Of a stretch of 13,105 nucleotides of DNA, positions 7,201 to 12,411 are shown one piece after another. Every line of letters starts with the position of its first letter. Positions within the stretch are counted from its first letter, which is position 1. The notes beneath the pieces are model-generated. The model was given only the letters and a program-made list of their open reading frames with translations, had not been told where the DNA came from and searched no databases. The stretch is from NCBI GenBank assembly GCA_946482295.1, contig CAMLRB010000098.1:1-13105 (forward strand), written 5' to 3'. The stretch comes from an uncultured Bacteriovorax sp. (lineage in GTDB: Bacteria; Bdellovibrionota; Bacteriovoracia; Bacteriovoracales; Bacteriovoracaceae). The position numbers and the translations under genes were made by a program.

Positions 7201-8117
7201 ATGCTTGGGTGAAAAAGAAAGTTCAAGATCCAAAGACATTTCCGCAAACTCCTAGTGCAAAACTCATTAATGAATTTGAAACAGGAACGACAAAAACTTT
7301 CTTCGTTCATTTGGGAGAGGGAATTGATGATGTCTCAAGAGCGGAGTGGGATGAATTGACTGCACTAAAATTAAATCGCGCCGAGACGACTCTCATCCAT
7401 GCTACGGGATTAACAGATAAAGAATTTAAGCAAGCTGCAGCTTCAAAACAATCAATCGCTTGGTCACCTACGTCTAATCTTCTTCTCTATAAAAAAACAA
7501 CTGACATACCAACTGCCTTAAAAAATAAAGTGAATGTTGCACTAGGATCGGATTGGAGTTTGTCTGGAACAAAGTCACTTCTTTATGAAGTGAAAGTGGT
7601 AGATATGGCCAATAAAAAATATTTCAACAATCAAATTCCTGCTGGTGAAATCCTTAAAATGGCGACGATAAATGGGGCACGAGCGGCCCATGTGGAACAT
7701 CTCATTGGTTCACTTGAAAAAGGAAAACTTGCTGATTTTTTCATCGTAAGTAAAAATAAAATGCAACCAACTCCTTACGAAACACTTCTGAAGCTTGAAG
7801 ATTCAGGAATAGAAATTGTCTTTGTTGGAGGTACACCTGTCGTTGGTAAAACTAAACTGATGCAAGAGTTGAGTGGAGAATTAAATCTTCCAATGCCTTT
7901 GGTCCTTAAAGATTCCAGCTGCAAACATGAAGTGAGTGCCATGCCATTAATGGAAGGATCAAATTCTTTTATGGGCGAACTTGCTCAAAAAACGACAAAA
8001 AGTTTTCAGTCGCTCAAATTAAAAGTGCAGTCGGAATTAGGTTCTGCATTTTCAAAGCTGGATCCACTTTGCAGCGAAGGGGACTCACGAATGATTGAGA
8101 TTTTAAAAGGTCTATAA
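4212..8117 (+). CDS. Lipoprotein fusion: PLD (2 x HKD) - lamin-tail domain - amidohydrolase
   Basis: A single 1301-residue open frame. Signal peptide and lipobox LSSC with Cys24 indicate an envelope lipoprotein. PLD part, about 70-515: H176/K178/D183 with GSFN at 195-198, and H462/K464/D469 with GSHN at 476-479. LTD part, about 530-776: starts IVITEVMPES, has GEYVEIHNLGDRAVNLLGF, and ends with the ...W..KNSGSPG signature. Amidohydrolase part, about 785-1215: FPGLIDAHNHI gives H844/H846, VHLGEG gives H1033 and E1036, LIHATGLTD gives H1063, LGSDWS gives D1114, and the family end GSLEKGKLADFFIV follows. The metal-ligand set and the SPTSNLLL stretch resemble the ATZ/TRZ-like deaminase branch. Cys891, 902 and 908 suggest disulfides. 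The C-terminal 85 residues are unassigned. All three modules keep their key residues. The start codon abuts the previous stop (TAAATG) and has only a weak ribosome site (GGAA), so coupling is likely. Confidence 0.9.
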   Translation: MNKNINCRKSQALLLLGALLLSSCQNTKNAPDLDRSIAQDMSERTLLEKGVFPEEKVIDNKLDSAGKMKVVFNLPPYVNPGHAGIVKEMIKTIDLAEVSLRLSIFQFNHKEIFSSLERAVKRGVKVYLTTDLCYSGKEGYKEYFDALKQVLQANGQNADGQIIDDKSVSCDTMFNHNKYMIVDYERKDIAKAWFGSFNPTNHGAVENVELAIVAQNFEMAHILMLDFDQQLNGQFKVNKKGVYSLRKNNSNSLAALSDDEIAAKQSEGFKIDYPTVSVDGMDFQFILSPKVKSLTKIVEAIYEAKTEVLFSSFAIADQMLISSLINKSESVDSPYNVHSILSLPHPGESEGVIFMLDGGLKKSVLREGKKGPKNLGGEKELAAIAQEIKETVATPVNYLTPKEEVKSVYRYFYPRGAAGGRIHKVHVEGIFNSKVINEKTTYSRLDAAGIPLYKSTLTGELHNKLFIIDEEKIIFGSHNFSQSAENSNDELTVIIKADKLARILKNELFNKTKLFAYKKGNAESFGAKASIVITEVMPESAVKLTQKNRQVDAGEYVEIHNLGDRAVNLLGFRFDDHYFPDTDNEVLGSASNPGFLGTLVRFVPAKKAGELGQTNFQVKENILPPNKTALLVGKYFHPDYYLEKFKQSFKQAYGKEPTNADLPMLFTFAEYYSSVLGDSSSGLGIKDRVTLYAPDGMTVVDRFAYPQTGAKTNQAITRQIDGKKLAKRIEQRKYYYLERRYSLKNGQQFLETSFLPTDGFSDESEWSLKNSGSPGVVEGQSRSIANSDSEYIIEGQMADVHQNKWMNVSMVVKSGKIVDVRKPLASDKPLIKDVIVFPGLIDAHNHIKYNTMPVWMTSKSYKNRDQWPEEAVYRNGVKELYKKVYGEWSDCDGLSEEDRDQCLAQHRCEVILYGELKALIGATTSLQGSSSFDDSSSDITFRGLTPYTVGDKKLKSKARSQEDMLDACLSSGARNIEREKWNGIDEVRTTAQSINSDAWVKKKVQDPKTFPQTPSAKLINEFETGTTKTFFVHLGEGIDDVSRAEWDELTALKLNRAETTLIHATGLTDKEFKQAAASKQSIAWSPTSNLLLYKKTTDIPTALKNKVNVALGSDWSLSGTKSLLYEVKVVDMANKKYFNNQIPAGEILKMATINGARAAHVEHLIGSLEKGKLADFFIVSKNKMQPTPYETLLKLEDSGIEIVFVGGTPVVGKTKLMQELSGELNLPMPLVLKDSSCKHEVSAMPLMEGSNSFMGELAQKTTKSFQSLKLKVQSELGSAFSKLDPLCSEGDSRMIEILKGL
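4243..4268 (+). terminator. Terminator-like hairpin inside the signal-peptide codons of the fusion gene
   Basis: AAGCGCTCC / GGGGCGCTT forms a 9-bp stem (one G-U wobble) with an 8-nt loop, unusually GC-rich for this DNA, and is followed by CTTTTATC. It begins 31 bases into the fusion gene and codes for Ala-Leu-Leu repeats. It could act as an attenuator between the two lipoprotein genes when ribosomes do not follow the polymerase, or it may only reflect codons of a repetitive signal peptide. Confidence 0.3.
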
Positions 8118-8969
8118 GTTGATATGAGCAGTGACGGGGCAGTGGTCCGAGACTAGTCTGTAGTATTCTGAAACTTCCTCGTCATGGTCTTCAAGAGTTG
8201 AATTACACCATCCACTGACTTTCACCGGTCCATTTAATCGAAGTGATTTTGAAACCCAAAAATGATCGAATTTCGAGCGAAATTCTGGCGTTCTAAATGT
8301 GTAAAGAGAAGGATGAGGCGCGAACGTCATATCGATATTTTCTTTTTCAAGAAGTTCCGTGATTAGGTCAACATCAGAACGTGGTTTTCCAGTGAGTGTT
8401 GAGGGATAAGTATTAAAGTCACCAGTAATAATCGTGGGGATTTTTTGATCAGCTTTTTTTAAATGATCTCGAATGATTTTTATTTGTTCTAATCGCGTAT
8501 CAGTTTTGGCCGGAAAAGCACTTAAGTGAACGCCAAGAATACGAAGCAGAGGCTTACCTTTTTCATTGTGAATGAGTGCATGAACTGCAGGTCGCTGACC
8601 TGTTGAGCCCATGGCGACAGATTCAATGGAAAAATTATCATCAGTTAATGCGTCTATTTTAAGATGAAGCGGAGAGCGAGCACAGAGAACAACATATTGA
8701 TGACCTTTCATCGTGCTGTCATAACTGACACATTGATAATTATTGCCAATTATTTTTAAGATGGCCTGCTTGTCTAGGATTTCTTCAAAAACATAAATGT
8801 CGGAATTCACTTTTTCGTCTAAGAAAGCTTTTATCACCGGCAGGCGCTCTTCCTCAGATGAATCAAACATTTTTATATTAAAACTGGTGACGGTCAAAGC
8901 GCCTGCTTGTGCGATAGTACTAGTGAGAATCGTTCCCAGAATAAAAGTCAAAACGGCCATGTTTTTCAT
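8112..8969 (-). CDS. Secreted endonuclease/exonuclease/phosphatase (DNase I-like) family enzyme
   Basis: A 285-residue protein with an N-terminal signal peptide (hydrophobic residues 4-19, likely cut after AQA22). The EEP fold motifs appear in order: SFNIK with Asn31, VFEEI with the metal-binding Glu62/63, GVHLSAF with His148, ITGDFNTYP with Asp184 and Asn186, KFDHFW with Asp235-His236, and the terminal SDHCP with Asp275-His276. This set fits a Mg-dependent phosphodiesterase such as a nuclease; sphingomyelinase or phosphoinositide-type members share it, so the substrate is open. There is no lipobox, so periplasmic or extracellular. Its last 6 bases overlap the end of the fusion gene on the other strand. 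No clear Shine-Dalgarno sequence precedes the ATG at 8969 or Met4 at 8960, so the exact start is uncertain. Confidence 0.88.
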   Translation of the reverse strand: MKNMAVLTFILGTILTSTIAQAGALTVTSFNIKMFDSSEEERLPVIKAFLDEKVNSDIYVFEEILDKQAILKIIGNNYQCVSYDSTMKGHQYVVLCARSPLHLKIDALTDDNFSIESVAMGSTGQRPAVHALIHNEKGKPLLRILGVHLSAFPAKTDTRLEQIKIIRDHLKKADQKIPTIITGDFNTYPSTLTGKPRSDVDLITELLEKENIDMTFAPHPSLYTFRTPEFRSKFDHFWVSKSLRLNGPVKVSGWCNSTLEDHDEEVSEYYRLVSDHCPVTAHINL

Positions 8970-9018
8970 ACATTAAGAGTGACCAAGGGATCTTTCATCG
9001 TAAAGTAAAATCATCAAA

Positions 9019-9057
9019 CAATTCTTTACCGGAACGCACCTTGGCATAAAAGAATTG
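9019..9057. repeat. 9-bp inverted repeat in the EEP / kinase divergent promoter region
   Basis: CAATTCTTT (9019-9027) and AAAGAATTG (9049-9057) are exact inverted copies 21 bp apart, with centres 30 bp (about three helical turns) apart. The repeat lies midway in the 147-bp gap between the divergent starts at 8969 and 9117. This is the geometry of an operator bound by a dimeric regulator on one DNA face. No regulator gene is adjacent. Confidence 0.35.
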
Positions 9058-9072
9058 AGACTGCTTTGAGTA

Positions 9073-9100
9073 TTTACCCCAATGCCTTTAAAAATATATA
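9073..9100 (+). promoter_or_regulatory. Candidate sigma-70-type promoter of the histidine kinase gene
   Basis: TTTACC (9073-9078), a 16-bp spacer and TATATA (9095-9100) match four of six bases of each consensus hexamer. The predicted transcription start would leave only about 10 nt of leader before the ATG at 9117, just enough to carry the GGGGG ribosome site. AT-rich DNA gives such matches by chance. Confidence 0.3.
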
Positions 9101-9116
9101 GTCTGACGGGGGTTTG

Positions 9117-11204
9117 ATGAAGAAAATTTTGCGTCCACTAAAGTCCGATCAGGCGATGACGAGATGGATTGTTCTCTTATCCGGAATTCTCTTAACGATT
9201 CTCTTTACTTTTAGAGAATACCAAGCTGTTAAGCGGGAAATGAATTTGGCGTTTAACACTAAAGTTGAAATGATTCAGTCGCAGATTGAAAATAAATTAA
9301 AATTTTATGAAAGTGTGCTTTATCAAACCCGTGCTTATCTTTTAAATCATCCCAATGTCACGAAAAAGCAGTTTGAAGAATATGTAAAAAATGTTTCGTT
9401 GATTGATCGATTCCCTGGCATTCAAGGTCTGTCCTATACCATTAAAGTCAATGAATCTGATCTTAATAAATACAAAGTTTGGCCAACATATAAACGTGCA
9501 GACTATTTCTCCATTTTACTTCTTGAACCAAATGATTGGCGTAATCAAAGAGCAATTGGTTATGACATGTTTTCAGAACCAAAAAGAAGAGAAGCAATGG
9601 AGCGCGCTTGGTTTACGGGAAAACCAAGTATGACGAGACGATTATTCCTCGTTCAAGAAACCGAAAAAAATAAACAACCTGGACTTCTCATGTTCCTTCC
9701 GCTTTACAGGCCAGGAATGCCTATCAGTACAATTGACGATAAGAAAAAGGCCCTTTTTGGCTTCGTAGGAAGTCCTTTTAGAACTTACGATTTATTTGGC
9801 TCAGTCTTTAAAGATAATTCGGATGAAATTGATATCGAAATATATGATGCCCTTAAATTTGACCTTGAAAATCTTTTGTATGATGACAATCATAAGCCCC
9901 ACTTTTTGATGAGAAATTTTTCACCACATTACAAAGTCATTAAACAAGTAAATGTTGGAGGAGAAGTTTTTATACTTCATACACATTCATTACCAAAGTT
10001 TGAAAGTCTCGAACGTCATACTTATGCTTGGGTGGCCATTGGAGGTTTAATTGTATCTCTACTTCTATTCTGGATTTTTCATCGAAACTATCTTCAAAAT
10101 TTAGAAAGTTATCGTTTGCATGAAAAGTATCTTAATGAAAACCGTAGACTTAATTCAGTCCTCAAACAGATGCCTGAAGGAGTTATTATTTCTGATCCTC
10201 GTGGGAAAATCGTTCTGCATAACGATCAATTGGATCTCATTTTAGGGAATGATCCTCAGGCCTTTACGACTCAAGGGAAGAAAATAGTTTCAGAAGAATG
10301 GCCACTCTCACGTTCTTTAGAAAAAGGGGAGATTATTAAAAACGAAGAACTTCGTATTGTTCATGATGATGGTCGCATCTCGGTCATCAATGTTAGTTCA
10401 TCTCCGATTAAAAATGGAGACCGTATTGTAGCTGGCGTTGCCGTTTTAAATGATATTACTGAACAAAAACTTATTCAATCTGAGCTCGAAGAAGCTATTG
10501 TCATGCGTGATGAATTTCTTTCAGTTGCAAGCCATGAACTCAAAACTCCAATGACATCCCTCAAACTTCAAACTCAAATGTTAAGACGCAAATTAGATAA
10601 AGAAGAGAACATCACTATGCTCAAAGATAAAATTTACGACGTCATGACAGTTATCGATAAACAAGTGAATGGTCTTAATAGACTGGTGGAAGACATGTTG
10701 GACATTAGTCGACTTAAAACAGGTAAGCTCAATATTGAAATAAGTGAGTTTGATATGGATGGACTCATTAAAGAAACCCTGGATTCACTGAGACAACAAT
10801 TTGTTCTTTCAGGTTATAGTGAACCGATATTTACTCAGGAAGGTCCAATGAGCGGCACATGGGATCGCATGCGCATGGGACAGGTCTTGATTAATTTGCT
10901 GACCAATTCCATAAAATACGGTAATCAAAAAAATATTGAAATCCATGCGAAAGGTTCCGATGATCGCATTCGTGTATGTGTAAGTGATAAAGGAATTGGT
11001 ATTTCGCCAGAAGACCAGGCGAGAGTATTCGATCGGTTTGAGCGCGCTATACCTGCATCCGAAGTGTCTGGTCTTGGCCTCGGACTCTTTATAGCAAAAC
11101 AAATAGTGCGGGCCCATGGGGGCCATATATGGGTAGAAAGCGAAATTAATCAAGGTTCAACTTTTATGTTTGAAGTCCCTCGGCGAGTCAATCGATTGCA
11201 TTGA
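9117..11204 (+). CDS. CHASE-PAS sensor histidine kinase, orphan
   Basis: A 695-residue membrane sensor kinase. The first transmembrane helix spans about 16-32. A periplasmic CHASE-type sensor covers about 70-290, with the family's FPGIQGLSY near 99 and the RREAMERAW / GKPSMTRRL region near 157-176. The second transmembrane helix spans about 302-321. A PAS domain (about 345-450, MPEGVIISDPRGKIVLHN) precedes HisKA with the phospho-acceptor His473 in SVASHELKTP. The ATPase domain shows N593/N597 (N box), DKGIGI at 624-629, and the GLGLG box at 652-656. All catalytic motifs are intact. CHASE domains bind small extracellular ligands; the one here is unknown. No response regulator is adjacent. I chose the ATG at 9117 over the TTG one codon earlier; GGGGG precedes it. 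Its 3' end overlaps the isochorismatase gene by 17 bp. Confidence 0.92.
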   Translation: MKKILRPLKSDQAMTRWIVLLSGILLTILFTFREYQAVKREMNLAFNTKVEMIQSQIENKLKFYESVLYQTRAYLLNHPNVTKKQFEEYVKNVSLIDRFPGIQGLSYTIKVNESDLNKYKVWPTYKRADYFSILLLEPNDWRNQRAIGYDMFSEPKRREAMERAWFTGKPSMTRRLFLVQETEKNKQPGLLMFLPLYRPGMPISTIDDKKKALFGFVGSPFRTYDLFGSVFKDNSDEIDIEIYDALKFDLENLLYDDNHKPHFLMRNFSPHYKVIKQVNVGGEVFILHTHSLPKFESLERHTYAWVAIGGLIVSLLLFWIFHRNYLQNLESYRLHEKYLNENRRLNSVLKQMPEGVIISDPRGKIVLHNDQLDLILGNDPQAFTTQGKKIVSEEWPLSRSLEKGEIIKNEELRIVHDDGRISVINVSSSPIKNGDRIVAGVAVLNDITEQKLIQSELEEAIVMRDEFLSVASHELKTPMTSLKLQTQMLRRKLDKEENITMLKDKIYDVMTVIDKQVNGLNRLVEDMLDISRLKTGKLNIEISEFDMDGLIKETLDSLRQQFVLSGYSEPIFTQEGPMSGTWDRMRMGQVLINLLTNSIKYGNQKNIEIHAKGSDDRIRVCVSDKGIGISPEDQARVFDRFERAIPASEVSGLGLGLFIAKQIVRAHGGHIWVESEINQGSTFMFEVPRRVNRLH

Positions 11205-11754
11205 TATTAAATCCTAAAACGTTTTTAAATTGGTCTAAGACATATTGATCATCACTTTCTCGATTAGAGGCAATGCAGTTTTTCGGCACGTGAATTTTGA
11301 ACTTTCGCATGTGAGCATCATGTGCCGTAAAAAGAACACAAATGTTTCCTGCAACACCTGTAATGATGAGTTCTTCAACTTCTAATTCACGCAGAAGAAG
11401 ATCGAGGGGAGTCTGGAAAAAACCAGAGTGCATCGGTTTGAGGACAAAATAATCCTCTTTATCGGGCCTTAGTATTTTGGCAATTTCTCTTCCAGCTGAA
11501 TGGTTAGCTGAACATTCTTTGTATAGTTCTTCCCAGTTTGAGCGCCAGTGTCCGAAATTATCATTGACATAAATCACAGGAATCTTTTTTTCATGACATG
11601 ATTTTTTGAAGCGAGCGATAGAGTGTGAAATTTTTTTTGCTTTTGGTATGAGCTCTTCTGCTTCTGGAAAGTCGAAAGTATTTAGCATGTCGAGAATGAG
11701 GAGGGCCTTCTTTGAGCGTTGAGATTTTTTTGTTAAGTTTTTAGCGCGACTCAT
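11188..11754 (-). CDS. Isochorismatase-family cysteine hydrolase
   Basis: A 188-residue protein with the isochorismatase-like fold and triad: Asp22 in ALLILDMLN, Lys106 in FVLKPMHSGFF, and Cys139 in ITGVAGNICV. The last also shows the conserved VAG turn before the nucleophile. Length is typical. Family members hydrolyse isochorismate, nicotinamide, N-carbamoyl compounds and others; the substrate is not assignable. I start at the ATG at 11754, which has GAAGG 7 nt upstream and overlaps the stop of the upstream 75-aa gene by 14 bp, a typical coupled junction. A longer reading back to 11862 adds 36 residues that are an out-of-frame shadow of the upstream gene. The 3' end overlaps the kinase gene by 17 bp on the opposite strand, leaving no room for a terminator. 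Confidence 0.88.
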   Translation of the reverse strand: MSRAKNLTKKSQRSKKALLILDMLNTFDFPEAEELIPKAKKISHSIARFKKSCHEKKIPVIYVNDNFGHWRSNWEELYKECSANHSAGREIAKILRPDKEDYFVLKPMHSGFFQTPLDLLLRELEVEELIITGVAGNICVLFTAHDAHMRKFKIHVPKNCIASNRESDDQYVLDQFKNVLGFNINAID

Positions 11755-11968
11755 GTGAGGGCCTTCTTTCTTCAGCATCCAAAAGAAATTCGATGCACTC
11801 ATAATCTGTGAGTCGAGAATTTTCCCCTTTGTAAATGGACATTTTTTCAAGGAGTCGCTCACTCACTTGGCCAGTGGCCATGAAAACTTTACAGTCATTG
11901 ACTAGCGGTGATTCGCTTAGTGGAGAAAGAGTCTTTTTTGAAGAGAATATCCATTTAAAGAAATTCAT
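11741..11968 (-). CDS. Small 75-aa protein of unknown function, coupled to the hydrolase
   Basis: An ATG at 11968 opens a 75-residue frame ending in TAA at 11741. The N-terminus is short, hydrophobic and basic (MNFFKWIFSSKK). The C-terminal half is soluble and acidic (SRLTDYECIEFLLDAEERRP) and looks like genuine protein rather than a random frame. I recognise no family. It overlaps the isochorismatase start by 14 bp, supporting one transcript and coupled translation. A TTG four codons upstream (11980) is an alternative start. The ribosome site before the ATG is weak (GCGAG), which lowers confidence. It could be a small partner or an envelope-attached accessory of the hydrolase, but nothing shows this directly. 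Confidence 0.6.
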   Translation of the reverse strand: MNFFKWIFSSKKTLSPLSESPLVNDCKVFMATGQVSERLLEKMSIYKGENSRLTDYECIEFLLDAEERRPSHESR

Positions 11969-12068
11969 AGCTCGCGACAATATCGTTAAAATTTTAGAAT
12001 GAAAAGAGAATGCATTTTTTATGTATTTTGTCTTGCTGTGAAAAAGTTAATTTGAATTTAAAAATAAG

Positions 12069-12079
12069 AAGGAGGTGAT
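12069..12079 (+). promoter_or_regulatory. Eleven-base perfect Shine-Dalgarno / 16S 3'-end complement
   Basis: AAGGAGGTGAT is the full complement of the classical bacterial 16S 3' tail (ATCACCTCCTT). Other ribosome sites in this window match only 4 to 6 bases, so this one is exceptional. It runs directly into a large hairpin and lies 4 nt (from the GGAGG core) before a GTG that opens a 42-codon frame. Read on the minus strand it is a copy of the anti-Shine-Dalgarno tail. Confidence 0.6.
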
Positions 12080-12116
12080 GTGGAAAAGTCGAAAATAAAT
12101 TTTCGTCTTTTCCACA
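12079..12116. other. 38-nt near-perfect palindrome (strong RNA hairpin)
   Basis: The arms 12079-12096 and 12099-12116 pair at 17 of 18 positions (the only mismatch is T12089/T12106), around a 2-nt loop AA. The stem starts TGTGGAAAAG and closes CTTTTCCACA. It abuts the 11-nt Shine-Dalgarno match. On the plus strand no T-run follows. On the minus strand the stem is followed by TCACCTCCTTCTTATTTTT, so it could serve as a poor terminator, as the structured end of a small RNA, or as a translational control hairpin that buries the GTG at 12080. Confidence 0.7.
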
Positions 12117-12208
12117 CTCGGGGGATAGTTGAAGCATTGTGTGATACTTCACTAGAGAACTTTTGGAAGGGATTTTATGGAAAAACTGAACAGTTTAAGT
12201 GCCTCTAA
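12080..12208 (+). CDS. Possible 42-aa ORF behind the extended Shine-Dalgarno
   Basis: GTG at 12080 opens 42 codons ending TAA at 12206-12208. The peptide starts MEKSKINFRLFHTRG and ends GKTEQFKCL. It is basic and aromatic-rich with two cysteines, has no signal peptide or membrane segment, and I recognise no family. The support is the exceptional ribosome site just upstream. Against it: the start codon is inside the 38-nt hairpin, the first 12 codons are palindrome, and the end overlaps the 44-aa minus-strand gene by 14 bp. It may be a leader peptide, a small protein, or no gene at all. Confidence 0.35.
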   Translation: MEKSKINFRLFHTRGIVEALCDTSLENFWKGFYGKTEQFKCL

Positions 12209-12329
12209 AAAAAAAGAGCCAAATAAGAGCACAAAAAAATGCGGGGACGCCTAAGATGTACATCAATACAGGAACACCAACTCTTCCTTCGATGTTCTTG
12301 ATGAATGTCTCTGCGTTTGCCTTTTTCAT
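12195..12329 (-). CDS. 44-aa single-span membrane protein ending LFFFRGT
   Basis: ATG at 12329 opens 44 codons to TAA at 12195. A basic N-terminal segment (MKKANAETFIKNIEGRVG) is followed by one membrane span (about residues 20-41, including MYILGVP and ALIWLFFFRG) and a short positively charged end. A GAGAG ribosome site precedes the ATG. A -10-like TATAAC (minus strand, 12351-12346) lies just upstream, and a terminator closes the preceding gene, so it may have its own promoter. The layout, basic helix then a span ending in WLFFFRG, resembles small uncharacterised proteobacterial membrane proteins known to me only as hypotheticals. Three Phe codons come from nine consecutive T bases, so an indel there would change the end of the protein. 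Confidence 0.7.
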   Translation of the reverse strand: MKKANAETFIKNIEGRVGVPVLMYILGVPAFFCALIWLFFFRGT

Positions 12330-12368
12330 TACTCTCTCGACTTACGTTATACTTTTAACTTTTATAAA

Positions 12369-12408
12369 ATCTTTGCCCAAAACCGATTTTACAATTTTGA
12401 GCAAAGAT
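12369..12408 (-). terminator. Rho-independent-type terminator of the BON / stress-protein operon
   Basis: On the minus strand ATCTTTGC pairs with GCAAAGAT, then a T-G wobble, then CAAAA with TTTTG around a 12-nt loop, and TTTAT follows. It begins 3 nt after the stop codon at 12412. The wobble forms only in the minus-strand RNA (it is a C/A mismatch on the other), which supports this direction. Confidence 0.6.
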
Positions 12409-12411
12409 CCT

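Noticed and set aside
10809..11153. 114-codon minus-strand frame in the kinase ATPase domain
   Set aside because: It is a shadow of a strongly conserved coding region.
11755..11862. 36-residue N-terminal extension of the isochorismatase
   Set aside because: The stretch is out of frame with the 75-aa gene, is not needed for the fold, and the ATG at 11754 has a good ribosome site.
12182..12198. AAACTG-TT-CAGTTT palindrome with T-run after the 44-aa gene, as a terminator
   Set aside because: The stem is short and AT-rich with a loop too small to fold well; it is not strong enough to call.
12177..12254. 25-codon plus-strand ORF behind GGAAGGG (MEKLNSLSASKKK...)
   Set aside because: The ribosome site is reasonable, but the peptide is low-complexity and Lys-rich over an A-rich run that is antisense to the 44-aa gene.
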